A stretch of 49,650 nt of DNA from Candidatus Shapirobacteria bacterium (GCA_018052565.1 JAGPNC010000005.1:1-49650), one strand, 5' to 3'. Shown: positions 7,479 through 15,850, counted from the stretch's first letter. The notes: a model not told the origin generated them from the letters alone. A program made the numbers and translations.

Positions 7479-7784
7479 ATGAAGATCAAAAAGGGTGATA
7501 AGGTAAAAATTATTTTAGGCAAAGATCGCGGCCGGGAAGGCCAAGTGGAAAAAGTCTTTCCTAAGGGGAGGAAAGTTTTGGTGGCCGGATTAAATCTTTA
7601 CAAGAAACATGTTCGGCCAAAAAAAGAAGGAGAAAAAGGGGGCGTGGTAGAAATCAGCCGCCCCTTAGACGTGGCCAAGGTGGCTTTGGTTTGTCCTAAA
7701 TGCGGCCAACCAACACGAGTAGGCTATCAGATTTCGGGAAAAGAAAAGTTAAGGATTTGCCGTAAATGCAAAGAGATTATTTAA
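7479..7784 (+). CDS. rplX: 50S ribosomal protein L24, zinc-ribbon form
   Basis: This is an assembly-initiator protein of the large subunit. A KOW motif (KKGDKVKIILGKDRGREGQVEKV, with GKDRG) occupies residues 3-25. The C-terminus carries four cysteines in two pairs, CPKCGQ (about 68-73) and CRKC (about 94-97), predicted to bind zinc. It has 101 residues. rplE follows 10 nt after the stop. Confidence 0.95.
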   Translation: MKIKKGDKVKIILGKDRGREGQVEKVFPKGRKVLVAGLNLYKKHVRPKKEGEKGGVVEISRPLDVAKVALVCPKCGQPTRVGYQISGKEKLRICRKCKEII

Positions 7785-7794
7785 AAAAACTAGA

Positions 7795-8349
7795 ATGTTT
7801 GGCTTAAAAGAAAAATACCAAAAAGAAATTATCCCCAAGATGAAGGAAGAATTTGGCTTAGGTAATTCTTTGGCCGTGCCAAAGGTGGTTAAGGTGGTCG
7901 TGGGCACGGGGATAGCGAAGGAAAGAAAAGACGAAAAGGCGGCTGAGGAGGCAAAGAAGGCCCTGGAGGCCATTACCGGCCAGCGACCTAAACTTTGTCG
8001 GGCTAAGAAAGCGATTTCTTCTTATAGTTTAAGAGAAGGAGAGCCAATTGGTTTTCAGGTGACATTACGGGGAGAAAGGATGTATCATTTCTTGGAGAAG
8101 CTGTTTGTGATCGTCTTGCCGCAGGTTAAAGATTTTCACGGCTTGTCGTTGAGGGGATTTGACCAAAATGGCAACTATAATTTGGGGTTGGCGGATAATT
8201 TGGTTTTCCCGGAGATTAATTATGATAAAATAGACCGACCGCGCGGTGTGGGGATAACGATTGTAACTAACGCCAACGACGTGGAAAAATCAAAACGTCT
8301 TTTGGCTCTTTTGGGAGCGCCATTTGAGAAAGAAGAGAAGAAACAATAA
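7795..8349 (+). CDS. rplE: 50S ribosomal protein L5
   Basis: The product binds 5S rRNA in the central protuberance and contacts P-site tRNA. It has 184 residues. Family landmarks are VPKVVKVVVGTGIAKE, GQRPKLCRAKKAISSYSLREGEPIG and the C-terminal GLADNLVFPEINYDKIDRPRG (about 130-150). Length and motifs are standard. Confidence 0.97.
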   Translation: MFGLKEKYQKEIIPKMKEEFGLGNSLAVPKVVKVVVGTGIAKERKDEKAAEEAKKALEAITGQRPKLCRAKKAISSYSLREGEPIGFQVTLRGERMYHFLEKLFVIVLPQVKDFHGLSLRGFDQNGNYNLGLADNLVFPEINYDKIDRPRGVGITIVTNANDVEKSKRLLALLGAPFEKEEKKQ

Positions 8350-8403
8350 TTTTTATTTGTGAACAAATTAACAACTTAATTATTTAGCAATTGAATTTTT
8401 TCT

Positions 8404-8589
8404 ATGGCGAGAAAAACAAAGATTGTTCGTGAAAGTAAAAAATTAAAATATTCAGGCCGTTATCGAAATCGTTGCCGTCTTTGCGGCCGACCGCGGGCTT
8501 ATATTCGTTATTTCGGCCTTTGCCGGCTTTGTTTCCGCAAGCTGGCCGATAAAGGAGAAATCGTGGGGGTCAAAAAAGCCTCATGGTGA
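8404..8589 (+). CDS. rpsZ: 30S ribosomal protein S14, type Z (zinc form)
   Basis: This 61-residue short S14 has the four-cysteine zinc site CRLCGR (residues 24-29) and CRLC (about 39-42), and ends GVKKASW as is typical. It binds the 3' domain of 16S rRNA. The zinc-independent long form is not present in the window. The ATG is preceded by AT-rich sequence without a Shine-Dalgarno match. Confidence 0.96.
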   Translation: MARKTKIVRESKKLKYSGRYRNRCRLCGRPRAYIRYFGLCRLCFRKLADKGEIVGVKKASW

Positions 8590-8663
8590 GAGGGCGAGAG
8601 GAGTTGAGTTTGTTATTGGGGCAAGCTAAAGTTAAAACTAAATTGTGGTTTATACTTATTAGT

Positions 8664-8823
8664 AATTCAAAATGCAAAAATCAAAAATCAAAATTTTTAA
8701 TTTTAACTGCCTACCGATGCGGGGCTGGCGGACAAAATGAAAATGTAAAGAATTCTTTTTTGAGCTTTAATAATTTTTGAATTTTAATTTTTCATTTTGC
8801 ATTTTGAATTTCGCATTTTGTTT
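8664..8823. repeat. Heptad palindrome 7 (rpsZ-rpsH spacer)
   Basis: The left arm (AATTC-AAAATGC-AAAAATC-AAAAATC-AAAATTT) is interrupted by a worn GC module (GGGGCTGGCGGACAAAATG) that matches part of repeat 2; the T-rich right arm is TTTTGAA-TTTTAAT-TTTTCAT-TTTGCAT-TTTGAAT. Next to it (8831-8854) lies a minus-oriented copy of the TCCTGACGAAAGTC element seen at 42491-42513. Confidence 0.7.
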
Positions 8824-8893
8824 TCCAATTGATCCCGACTTTCGTCAGGACAACGAATTATGTTCCAGTCATTTTTAATAGTTTAAAAAAATC

Positions 8894-9283
8894 ATGGATC
8901 CTATTGCTGATATGCTTTCAACCATTAAGAATAGCTACGCAGCGGGTAAAAAAAAGGTGGTACTCACCTACTCCCGACCGAAGCTTTTACTGGGGCAAAT
9001 TTTAGCAAGAGAAGGTTTTTTAGCTAAGGTAGAGGAGAAAGAAGATGAGAAAGGTAAGAAAGAAATCGTTTTAAGCCTTTCTTATCGGGGTAAAAATCCG
9101 GCTCTTTCGGGATCTGAAAGACTTTCCAGGCCCGGCCGTCGTCTTTACGCAAGAAAAGATGATCTTGGTAAAATTAGCCGACGATTAGGGACGGTAATTA
9201 TTTCTACTCCCATGGGGCTATTGACCGCTAAAGAGGCCTTAGAGAAAAATCAGGGAGGAGAGTTAATTTGTCGTGTTTGGTAA
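8894..9283 (+). CDS. rpsH: 30S ribosomal protein S8
   Basis: The product binds the central domain of 16S rRNA. It has 129 residues. It starts MDPIADMLSTIKNSY and contains the conserved RPGRRLYARKDDLGKI (about residues 80-95), then TVIISTPMGLLTAKEALEKNQGGELICRVW to the C-terminus. This is the normal family arrangement. Confidence 0.97.
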   Translation: MDPIADMLSTIKNSYAAGKKKVVLTYSRPKLLLGQILAREGFLAKVEEKEDEKGKKEIVLSLSYRGKNPALSGSERLSRPGRRLYARKDDLGKISRRLGTVIISTPMGLLTAKEALEKNQGGELICRVW

Positions 9284-9296
9284 TTCTTAGTTTTTT

Positions 9297-9854
9297 ATGG
9301 GAAAAATAGGCAAAAAACCAGTGATTATTCCTGAAGGAGTGATGGTGGAAATTGAGGCAAGGAAGGTGAGAGTGAAGGGAGAAAAGGGGACGCTTGCCCT
9401 CAACTTGCCGGTAGGGTTAAAAGTGGTTCGCCAAGAAAATCAGCTTTTGGTAGAAAAAGAGAGCGAGGGGAAGGCACTAGATGCCTTGCAGGGGACAATA
9501 AGGCAACTTTTGGCTAACATGGTTGCCGGCCAGACAAAGGAATGGGAGAAAAAACTAAAGATTGTGGGCATAGGCTATGGAGCGAGTTTGGTAGGCAATG
9601 AATTGGTGCTTAATTTAGGCTTGGCAAACGAGGTGAGGGTGGCGGCGCCAGAAGGAATCCGTTTCCAAGTAGAGAAAGAGATTGTTTCTGTTTTGGGGGC
9701 AGATAAAGAAAAAGTGGGGCAAGTGGCCGCTTACCTGAGGAAGTTACGGCCGGCTGATCCCTACAAGGGTAAGGGAATTCGCTATGAGAACGAAGAAATT
9801 AAACTTAAAGCCGGAAAGACGGCTAAAGTAGGTGAAGGAGCTGCCGCAAAATAA
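9297..9854 (+). CDS. rplF: 50S ribosomal protein L6
   Basis: The product binds 23S rRNA near the sarcin-ricin loop and the factor-binding site. It has 185 residues: MGKIGKKPVIIPEGV, a first domain with QGTIRQLLANMVAG (about 62-75) and a second domain ending LRKLRPADPYKGKGIRYENEEIKLKAGKTAK, the family signature. It starts 13 nt after rpsH. Confidence 0.97.
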   Translation: MGKIGKKPVIIPEGVMVEIEARKVRVKGEKGTLALNLPVGLKVVRQENQLLVEKESEGKALDALQGTIRQLLANMVAGQTKEWEKKLKIVGIGYGASLVGNELVLNLGLANEVRVAAPEGIRFQVEKEIVSVLGADKEKVGQVAAYLRKLRPADPYKGKGIRYENEEIKLKAGKTAKVGEGAAAK

Positions 9855-9871
9855 AATTAAATAAAGAGAAA

Positions 9872-10231
9872 ATGACTAAGCAGGTTAGAATTAATCAAAG
9901 GAAAGAGGAGCAAAGGCAACGGCGAACGCGTTTAAAGATTAAGAGTGTGTCGGACTTGCCGCGGCTGTCGGTTTTTCGTTCCTCCCGCTATATTAGCGCT
10001 CAGATTATTGATGACCAAAAGGGGAAGACCTTAATTGGAGTGAATGAAAAAATGCTTCAAGACAAAAAGGGAACTAAAACTGAGCGGGCTTATGCTCTGG
10101 GGGAGTATTTAGCCCAGCGGGCAAAGGACAAGAAGATAAAAAAAGTGGTTTTTGACCGCGGTGCTTACGCTTACCACGGCCGGGTGAAAGCCTTGGCGGA
10201 AGGGGCGCGCAAGGGCGGTTTGGTTTTTTAA
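9872..10231 (+). CDS. rplR: 50S ribosomal protein L18
   Basis: The product binds 5S rRNA with L5. It has 119 residues: a basic N-terminus (RRTRLKIKSVSDLPRLSVFRSSRYISAQI) and the conserved C-terminal VVFDRGAYAYHGRVKALAEGARKGGL (about 92-118). It lies between rplF and rpsE with short spacers (17 and 8 nt). Confidence 0.97.
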   Translation: MTKQVRINQRKEEQRQRRTRLKIKSVSDLPRLSVFRSSRYISAQIIDDQKGKTLIGVNEKMLQDKKGTKTERAYALGEYLAQRAKDKKIKKVVFDRGAYAYHGRVKALAEGARKGGLVF

Positions 10232-10239
10232 TTATAAAA

Positions 10240-10710
10240 ATGAAGCAAGAAGAAAAAAAACTGACTACTAAAAGCGAAGAGGAACTCTTTGTTCAGGTAG
10301 TAGAGATTAAGCGAGTTTCGAAAAAAACCGAAGGGGGTAACCAAATTTCTTTTACGGCCTTGGTGGTGGCAGGAGACCGCAATGGCAATGTTGGCTTAGC
10401 TTTAGGCAAGGGGCCAGATGTGGCTTCGGCAGTAGCCAAGGGAAAAAGAAAAGCCGCCAAATCAATGGTTGAGGTGGCCAGACGGGGGACAACTATTCCT
10501 CACGATATTAAAAAAAAGGTGGGTTCAGCGCAAGTTTTCTTAAAGCCGGCGCCAGCGGGGAGTGGTCTTATTGCCGCCCAAACCTTAAAGCCATTGCTTG
10601 AAGCGGCGGGAATAAAGGATATTTCTGTCAAAATTTTAGGGGCCAATAACAAACGAAACAATCTTTTGGCTCTTCTTGAAGCGCTTAAAGAACTTAAAGT
10701 CTATGCTTAA
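10240..10710 (+). CDS. rpsE: 30S ribosomal protein S5
   Basis: The product affects mRNA entry and decoding fidelity. It has 156 residues, with the N-terminal dsRBD-like half (VVEIKRVSKKTEGGNQISFTALVVAGD, GNVGLALGKGPDVASAVAKG) and the C-terminal half with KPAPAGSGLIAAQTLKPLLEAAGIKDI. The 3' end overlaps rplO by 8 nt. rpmD (L30), which normally sits between rpsE and rplO, is absent, as reported for CPR bacteria. Confidence 0.97.
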   Translation: MKQEEKKLTTKSEEELFVQVVEIKRVSKKTEGGNQISFTALVVAGDRNGNVGLALGKGPDVASAVAKGKRKAAKSMVEVARRGTTIPHDIKKKVGSAQVFLKPAPAGSGLIAAQTLKPLLEAAGIKDISVKILGANNKRNNLLALLEALKELKVYA

Positions 10711-11146
10711 CAGCTTACCAAAAACTACTGATAAAAAGAAAAAAAGGATTGGCAGGGGTTATGGATCAGGAAAGGGTGGCCATACCGTGGGGCGCGGGCA
10801 AAAAGGGCAAAAGTCGCGCCACGAGCCTTTTTTCCTTTTTGAAGGTAAAAAAACCCAAAAATCACTCTTGCGGCGCATTCCTCTCTTGCGGGGCAAGGAT
10901 AAGTTTAAATCGCGGCAGGAAAAAGCAATCGTTATTAATTTAGAACAGTTGAATAATTTCTTGCCTCATGAGAAAGTTTCTTTAGAGACTTTAGTAAAGA
11001 AGGGCTTGATAAAGGAGGATGAGGCGCTACGGGGAGTGAAAATTTTGGGTAGGGGGGAAATTAAAAAGCCTCTCGAGGTGGTTCTTCCCTGCTCTGGGGG
11101 GGCGCGGGAAAAAATTGAAAAAGCAGGAGGCAAGGTTTATGTTTAA
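10703..11146 (+). CDS. rplO: 50S ribosomal protein L15
   Basis: This late-assembly protein of the large subunit has 147 residues from the chosen ATG at 10703 (MLNSLPKTTDKKKKRIGRGYGSGKGG). Upstream in-frame codons inside rpsE (from 10676) would add nine residues not typical of the family. The N-terminal glycine-rich RGYGSGKGGHTVGRGQKGQKSR segment threads into rRNA. It overlaps secY by 8 nt and carries the secY Shine-Dalgarno sequence. Confidence 0.95.
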   Translation: MLNSLPKTTDKKKKRIGRGYGSGKGGHTVGRGQKGQKSRHEPFFLFEGKKTQKSLLRRIPLLRGKDKFKSRQEKAIVINLEQLNNFLPHEKVSLETLVKKGLIKEDEALRGVKILGRGEIKKPLEVVLPCSGGAREKIEKAGGKVYV

Positions 11147-12437
11147 AAAACTTCTTAACGTTTTTTCTTCGTGTTGGCGAATAAAAGATATTAGAAAAAG
11201 ATTGCTTTCAACCTTGGGATTTTTGGTCGGCTTGCGGTTTTTGGCCCATATTCCCCTGCCAGGGGTTAACCGTGAGATTTTAAAAACAATTTTCTCCGGC
11301 AACCAATTTTTGGGGCTTTTAAATATTTTTTCGGGGGGGACATTGGCTAATTTTTCTATTACCGCGCTTGGCTTAGCTCCTTATATTAACGCTTCTATTA
11401 TTTTTCAGCTTTTAAGTTTTATGTTCCCTTATTTTGAGCGTTTAACTCGTGAGGGAGAGGCAGGCCGGCAAAAGATAGAACGTTATACAAAAATAGCCTC
11501 GCTTCCCCTGGCAATTTTTCAGTCTCTGGGAATGTATGCTCTTTTTAAAAACCAGGGGGTAATTGGCAGTTTGCCGCCGGTGTTACTTATCTCGTTAGTA
11601 ACCTCTTTGACAGCGGGCACTTTTATTTTGATTTGGTTGGGTAATTTAATCAGCGAATACGGGATTGGTAACGGCATTTCTCTTTTGATTTTTGCGGGTA
11701 TCATTAGCCAGTTGCCCCAAGATTTTGCCCAAACGATAGCGGTTGCTTCCCAAGGAGGGAATTGGCTTAATTTTTTTCTTTTTTTAGTTCTTTCGTTGGC
11801 AGTGATTGGGGGAATTATTTTTGTCAATGAAGGAGTGCGGCGCCTTTTGGTCCATTATGCCAGACGCGTTCAGGGAAGAAAAATGTATGGCGGGGGAGTG
11901 GCTTATTTGCCCCTTCGCCTTAATCAGGCAGGGGTGATTCCCATTATTTTTGCTGTTTCTGTAGTTTTGCTTCCCTCAATGATTGGGCAGTTTTTGGGAC
12001 AGGTGCAAAACGAAGGAGTGAGAAATTTTGCCCTAGGATTAGCCGCTGTTTTTCAGCCAGAGGGTGTTACTTATAACCTTGTCTACTTTATTTTGGTGGT
12101 TGCCTTTACTTTCTTTTACACGATGATTGTTTTTGATCCCGAGAAAATTGCCAAAACGATCCAGAAAAATGGCGGCTTTATTCCCGGCGTGCGGCCAGGG
12201 AAGGCAACGGCCAATTATCTTGGGTATCTTTCCTTAAGGCTTACTTTACCGGGGGCAATTTTTTTAGGGCTGGTGGCGATTTTGCCAGTTTTAATTAAAA
12301 AATTGACGGGTATTGGCACGATTGCTTTAGGGGGGACGGGAACACTAATTGTTGTCTCTGTGGTGTTGGAAACGGCAAAAACATTAGAAGGCATGATGGA
12401 AGCCAGAGGCTATGAAAAGTTTTTAGAAAATTACTAA
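11139..12437 (+). CDS. secY: Protein translocase subunit SecY
   Basis: The product is the channel-forming subunit of the Sec translocon in the cytoplasmic membrane. From ATG 11139, preceded by AGGAGG at 11125-11130 (8-nt spacing, a strong site), it has 432 residues with about ten hydrophobic segments. Landmarks are the FSGGTLANFSITALGLAPYI region, SEYGIGNGISLLIFAGI, the RRVQGRKMYGGG cytoplasmic loop and the C-terminal GTGTLIVVSVVLETAKTLEG. The frame extends 24 nt further upstream to a less likely start. Neither secE nor secG is in the window. Confidence 0.97.
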   Translation: MFKKLLNVFSSCWRIKDIRKRLLSTLGFLVGLRFLAHIPLPGVNREILKTIFSGNQFLGLLNIFSGGTLANFSITALGLAPYINASIIFQLLSFMFPYFERLTREGEAGRQKIERYTKIASLPLAIFQSLGMYALFKNQGVIGSLPPVLLISLVTSLTAGTFILIWLGNLISEYGIGNGISLLIFAGIISQLPQDFAQTIAVASQGGNWLNFFLFLVLSLAVIGGIIFVNEGVRRLLVHYARRVQGRKMYGGGVAYLPLRLNQAGVIPIIFAVSVVLLPSMIGQFLGQVQNEGVRNFALGLAAVFQPEGVTYNLVYFILVVAFTFFYTMIVFDPEKIAKTIQKNGGFIPGVRPGKATANYLGYLSLRLTLPGAIFLGLVAILPVLIKKLTGIGTIALGGTGTLIVVSVVLETAKTLEGMMEARGYEKFLENY

Positions 12438-12438
12438 G

Positions 12439-13086
12439 ATGAATTTAGTTTTGTTGGGGCCGCCAGGATCGGGGAAAGGAACGCAGGCGGAAAAAATAGC
12501 TAAGGAATTTAATTTAAAAGTTTTTTCAGCCGGCGATATTTTACGTCAGCTATCCGTTCGGGAGACGCCGTTAGGAAATGAAGTAAGGAAAATTCTAGGG
12601 CGAGGGGAATTAGTGCCAGAAGCAATAATGGAAGAGATTTTGACTGATTTTTTGGACCAAGAGAGCAAAAGGGGAATTTTATTTGACGGCTACCCTCGCA
12701 ATTTAGAACAGGCAAAAATTTTAACTTCGCATTTGGAGAAGTTAGGCGGGGTTAGCTTGGCTATTTATTTGCGGGTGCGACCGGAAATAGTAGTGAAACG
12801 TTTGATTTTAAGAAGAATTTGTCCAAAATGTAGCGCGGTTTATAACTTAGAGACTAAGCCGCCGAAGAAAGAAAATGTATGTGACTCTTGTGGGGTAGAG
12901 TTAATCTGCCGCGAGGACGAGAAGCCGGCGGCGATCAGGAAAAGACTGGCTGTTTTTGAAGAGCAAACTTTGCCGGTATTGGATTTTTTTGAAAAAGAAG
13001 GTAAACTAGTCGTGATTAATGGCGAAGCGTCGATTGAGGAAGTGTATAAAGAGGTTAAGAGGAAAATTCAGGAAATTTGTGAGTAG
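12439..13086 (+). CDS. adk: Adenylate kinase, zinc LID form
   Basis: The enzyme interconverts ATP + AMP and 2 ADP. The P-loop GPPGSGKGT is at residues 7-15; the AMP-binding FDGYPRN motif is at about 75-81. The long LID domain has CPKC and CDSC pairs (about 128-152), a structural zinc site. At 215 residues it is the long bacterial form. It starts one base after the secY stop codon. map, which often follows, is absent. Confidence 0.96.
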   Translation: MNLVLLGPPGSGKGTQAEKIAKEFNLKVFSAGDILRQLSVRETPLGNEVRKILGRGELVPEAIMEEILTDFLDQESKRGILFDGYPRNLEQAKILTSHLEKLGGVSLAIYLRVRPEIVVKRLILRRICPKCSAVYNLETKPPKKENVCDSCGVELICREDEKPAAIRKRLAVFEEQTLPVLDFFEKEGKLVVINGEASIEEVYKEVKRKIQEICE

Positions 13087-13120
13087 CTGGGGGTTTCCTT
13101 ACCTTGCCCGAGTGAGGTAG

Positions 13121-13306
13121 TTTAAAAGTAAAAATTCAAAAGTTAAAATTCAAAATTTCAAGTCAAAAGTTAAAAGTTAGCAACTCGTAAGGCGTAACAC
13201 GTAAATGCTAAAAGAATTATTTCTTAGATTATGCATCGCTGGTACTGTTTTCTACATTTTGAATTTTAACTTGTAATTTTAACTTTTAAATTTTAAATTT
13301 TGAATT
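13121..13306. repeat. Heptad palindrome 8 (adk-infA spacer)
   Basis: Left arm AAAAATTC/AAAAGTT/AAAATTC/AAAATTT to AAAAGTT; right arm TTTTGAA-TTTTAAC-TTGTAA-TTTTAAC-TTTTAAA-TTTTAAA-TTTTGAA. The central loop (about 13178-13255) is unique sequence, including GTAAGGCGTAACACGTAA. Confidence 0.75.
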
Positions 13307-13334
13307 AATTACGGTGGATTTTTAGGGAAGAGAA

Positions 13335-13343
13335 TGTTAAAAT
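13335..13343 (+). promoter_or_regulatory. Possible extended -10 upstream of infA
   Basis: TGTTAAAAT is an extended -10 (TG-N-TAAAAT, hexamer 13338-13343). The -35 position is weak (TGGATT). It lies 42 nt before infA and could allow separate transcription of infA-rpmJ-rpsM onward. Confidence 0.35.
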
Positions 13344-13384
13344 AGACTATTGATTTTGCGACAAGATTTTTTTGCCCATTTTTA

Positions 13385-13603
13385 ATGATTAAGACGGAGA
13401 AAAAAGAAATCTTTGAAGGAGAAGTGGAGGAGATTTTGCCTAATTTGCTTTTCCGCCTCAAGCTCGATGATGGGCGGGAAGTTTTGGCTACTCTTAAAGG
13501 AAAGATGAAACTTTACCGTATTAAGGTTATTCCGGGCGATCGCGTGCGAGTGGAATTAAGCCCCTATGATGAGAAAAGAGGCTGGATTGTTTATCGGCTT
13601 TAA
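13385..13603 (+). CDS. infA: Translation initiation factor IF-1
   Basis: This single S1/OB-fold protein of 72 residues blocks the A site during initiation and assists IF-2 and IF-3. It keeps the family pattern EGEVEEILPNLLFRLKLDDGREVLATLKGKMKLYRIKVIPGDRVRVELSPYD. The N-terminus is MIKTEKKEIF rather than the usual MAKED-type. The order infA-rpmJ-rpsM is standard. Confidence 0.95.
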   Translation: MIKTEKKEIFEGEVEEILPNLLFRLKLDDGREVLATLKGKMKLYRIKVIPGDRVRVELSPYDEKRGWIVYRL

Positions 13604-13675
13604 AGTTTCCCGTTCTAGCCGGTAAGTATCCTGTTTTCGGGGCGTTTTAATTTAGTTATTATGAGGGGGCATAAA

Positions 13676-13758
13676 TGTCATTCTGGGCCCGCCAGCGGGC
13701 GGGCGAAGAATCCCATTGTATGAGATTCTTCAGTCGCTTACGCTCCTTCAGAATGACA
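13676..13758. repeat. Inverted-repeat element (TGTCATTCTG type)
   Basis: TGTCATTCTG at 13676-13685 is mirrored by CAGAATGACA at 13749-13758. Inside is a second inverted pair, GAAGAATC and GATTCTTC, plus a GC-rich palindrome GCCCGCCAGCGGGCGGGC. It lies between infA and rpmJ. Related sequences are at 20727-20754 and 42491-42560. It looks like a small non-coding dispersed element. Confidence 0.65.
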
Positions 13759-13794
13759 GAAAAAAAATTATATCCTAGCCACACAAATTAAATT

Positions 13795-13908
13795 ATGAAG
13801 GTACAAGCGTCAGTGAAAAAGCGATGTCGTGATTGTAAGATAGTCCGTCGTCGGGGACGAGTTTATGTAACGTGCAAAAATCCGAAACATAAACAGAGAC
13901 AAGGGTAA
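13795..13908 (+). CDS. rpmJ: 50S ribosomal protein L36
   Basis: This 37-residue protein reads [20 protein letters not shown], then [17 protein letters not shown]. The Cys/His set (C11, C14, C27, H32) is the zinc-binding form. It sits between infA and rpsM, its usual place. The gene is easily missed because of its size. Confidence 0.95.
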   Translation: MKVQASVKKRCRDCKIVRRRGRVYVTCKNPKHKQRQG

Positions 13909-13911
13909 GGG

Positions 13912-14060
13912 AAAGTTAAAAGTTAAAAGTCAAAAGTTAAAAGTTAAAACTAAAAGTCAAAAGCCAAAAGTTCCCGCCCAAGGCGGGTCTCTGCCCGAGG
14001 CTGACAGGCCTCTGGCCTGCGCCTCTGGCGGAAAAAGTTAAAAGTCAAAAGTCAAAAACA
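13912..14060. repeat. Heptad repeat 9 (rpmJ-rpsM spacer), A-arm only
   Basis: AAAAGTT/AAAAGTC/AAAACT units occur on both sides of a GC-rich insert (about 13974-14031) with CCCGCCCAAGGCGGG, CAGGCCTCTGGCCTG and GCCTCTGGCGG parts. Here both flanks are A-rich, so this copy is not a palindrome. It ends 5 nt before rpsM. Confidence 0.7.
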
Positions 14061-14064
14061 TAAG

Positions 14065-14502
14065 ATGCCAAGAATTGCGGGAATTAATATTCCAGAACAA
14101 GAAAAAATTGATTTGTCGCTAACGCGTATCTATGGTATTGGACCGGGAAACGTGTTGACGATTCTCGAAAAAGCAGGCGTTTCTCCCCAAAAGCGAGCGC
14201 ATGATTTGAATGGAGAGGAGATAGCGTCTATAAATCAAGTGCTATCGGGGCTAAAAATAGAAGGAGATTTGCGGGGGGAAGTTAATGCGAATATCGAGAG
14301 ATTAAAAAGAATTGGCTGTTACCGGGGGAGGCGACATTTGGCTAATTTACCCGTCCGAGGTCAGCGAACGAGAAGTAACGCGCGGACCAAGCGCGGCAAA
14401 AGAATGACCATCGGGGCTTTAAAAAAAGAGGCTTTGGCGAAAATAGAGGGAGCAGCGAAAGAAGGTAAAGAGAGCGAAAGTAAAGCCAATAAGAGCAAAT
14501 GA
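14065..14502 (+). CDS. rpsM: 30S ribosomal protein S13
   Basis: The product sits at the head of the small subunit and touches P-site tRNA and L5. The motifs [25 protein letters not shown] and [26 protein letters not shown] are intact. At 145 residues it is about 20 longer than usual, because of a Lys/Glu/Ser-rich tail after the RTKRGKR segment. The stop overlaps rpsK by 4 nt (ATGA). Confidence 0.96.
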   Translation: MPRIAGINIPEQEKIDLSLTRIYGIGPGNVLTILEKAGVSPQKRAHDLNGEEIASINQVLSGLKIEGDLRGEVNANIERLKRIGCYRGRRHLANLPVRGQRTRSNARTKRGKRMTIGALKKEALAKIEGAAKEGKESESKANKSK

Positions 14503-14864
14503 CCACGAAGACAAAAACAAAACGAGCGCGGGTTAATATCCATACTACCTTTAATAATACCATTATTACGGTTAATGATATGGAAGGCAAGACCATCTGT
14601 TGGGCCTCTGCCGGCGGGTGCGGCTTTAAGGGGGCGCGTAAACAAACTGCTTACGCGGCGACGGTTACAGCGGAAAGAGCGGCTAAAAAAGCAAAGGAGC
14701 TAGGGGTTGAAGAGGTAGAAGTATTTATAAAGGGGCCGGGAGCGGGGAGAGATGCGGCCTTACGGGCCTTACGGGCGGCTGGCCTCCAGCTAGTTTTAAT
14801 TGCCGATGTTACGCCGATACCGCATAACGGGCCCAGAAAGAAGAAAAAAAGAAGGGGAGCGTAA
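14499..14864 (+). CDS. rpsK: 30S ribosomal protein S11
   Basis: The product is on the platform of the small subunit near the mRNA exit. It has 121 residues with [19 protein letters not shown], the [13 protein letters not shown] segment and the highly conserved C-terminal [16 protein letters not shown]. Its start overlaps the rpsM stop. Confidence 0.97.
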   Translation: MTTKTKTKRARVNIHTTFNNTIITVNDMEGKTICWASAGGCGFKGARKQTAYAATVTAERAAKKAKELGVEEVEVFIKGPGAGRDAALRALRAAGLQLVLIADVTPIPHNGPRKKKKRRGA

Positions 14865-14940
14865 GCGTAGAGAAGAGGAGCAGAGATTATTTAGGGGTTA
14901 GCGTTGTTTCGGGCTTGATTAGAATCTGTTTTAAAGAGTA

Positions 14941-14968
14941 TTAAGTATTAAGTATTAGGTATTAAGTA
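14941..14968. repeat. Short tandem heptamer TTAAGTA x4
   Basis: Four consecutive 7-nt units (TTAAGTA, TTAAGTA, TTAGGTA, TTAAGTA) in the rpsK-rpsD spacer. The 7-nt period matches that of the AAAANNN arrays although the sequence differs. Confidence 0.7.
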
Positions 14969-14995
14969 TAAGATAAAAGCAGAAAATATTCTATT

Positions 14996-15027
14996 GTCTC
15001 CCTTCGGGAGATCTCTCGCAGGGAGAC
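14996..15027. repeat. Hairpin element GTCTCCC/GGGAGAC
   Basis: GTCTCCC (14996-15002) pairs with GGGAGAC (15021-15027); the loop contains CGGGAGATCTCTCG. The same architecture with GGGAGATCTC inside occurs at 2047-2084 within heptad repeat 1, so it is a dispersed small element. The remaining 14865-15193 spacer shows no gene; TATAAT at 15159-15164 is a possible -10 for rpsD without a clear -35. Confidence 0.6.
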
Positions 15028-15193
15028 AAAACTAAGTTTAAAGACCAAAGAAAAGACAAAAATATTTTTAAGCTTTGATTTAGGTTCTAATCTTTGCTTT
15101 TTGCACTTTGCGTTAAGCTGATGTTTAATAGTGCGCCGGTCTAGGTAGCAAGAAATTTTATAATAGACGAAAAACAATTTAAAATTAATCAAA

Positions 15194-15811
15194 ATGTCAG
15201 GTAAAATCGGGCCAAAATGTCGTCAGTGCCGTCGTTTAGGGGTAAAGCTTTTTTTAAAAGGGGAGCGTTGTTTTACCCATGCCTGCCCCCTGGAAAGAAA
15301 AGGAGCGATCCCGCCGGGGATGCATGGGAAAAGATTTTCCCGTCCTTCTTCCTACAAGGACCAGTTAACCGAAAAACAGAAATTGAAAGTTTCCTATGGC
15401 TTGTCGGAAAGGCAGCTTAAAAGATATTTTGAAACGGCAAGGCGGGGAAAGGAAGAAACAGATTTTATTCTTTTCCAGCTTTTAGAGTCGCGGCTAGACA
15501 GTGTGGTCTTTCGTCTTAAGTTTACCCCCAACCGAAGAGCGGCGCGCCAACTTATTAGTCATGGCCACGTGCTTGTTGATGGCAAGAAAGTTCAGGTTGC
15601 TTCTTATCGGGTGAAGGTGGGGCAGACGATCGCCCTTGATAAAGAAGCGCTGAAGATACCAGCGGTGGCCAAGGCAATGGAGGAAAAGGAAGAGCCTTTC
15701 CCTTGGCTAAAACGTCAGGCTTTGGTAGGAAAGTTGGAGAGGTTGCCTGCCAAAGAGGAAGTTGATGCGCCGGCTGATGTTTTGCAAATTATTGAATCCT
15801 ATTCGCGTTAA
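15194..15811 (+). CDS. rpsD: 30S ribosomal protein S4, zinc form
   Basis: The product nucleates small-subunit assembly and affects fidelity. The N-terminus has a four-Cys site (CRQC at about 9-12, then C and C at about 26 and 31). The S4/Hsp15 RNA-binding domain follows (LESRLDSVVFRLKFTPNRRAARQLISHGHVLVDGK, about 97-131). At 205 residues it has standard length. Confidence 0.97.
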   Translation: MSGKIGPKCRQCRRLGVKLFLKGERCFTHACPLERKGAIPPGMHGKRFSRPSSYKDQLTEKQKLKVSYGLSERQLKRYFETARRGKEETDFILFQLLESRLDSVVFRLKFTPNRRAARQLISHGHVLVDGKKVQVASYRVKVGQTIALDKEALKIPAVAKAMEEKEEPFPWLKRQALVGKLERLPAKEEVDAPADVLQIIESYSR

Positions 15812-15822
15812 ATAAAAGGGAG

Positions 15823-15850
15823 TTGTATTTTTAAGTTTTTTTGTTAAAAT
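15823..15850 (+). promoter_or_regulatory. Promoter candidate upstream of rpoA
   Basis: TTGTAT (15823-15828) and TAAAAT (15845-15850) are 16 nt apart, with a TG one base before the -10 (extended type). The start would fall about 15 nt before rpoA, allowing separate transcription of rpoA-rplQ-rplM-rpsI. Confidence 0.45.

Noticed and set aside
13912-14060. CRISPR array
   Set aside because: Units are 7 nt without unique spacers of constant size; no cas genes. It is a short-period repeat.
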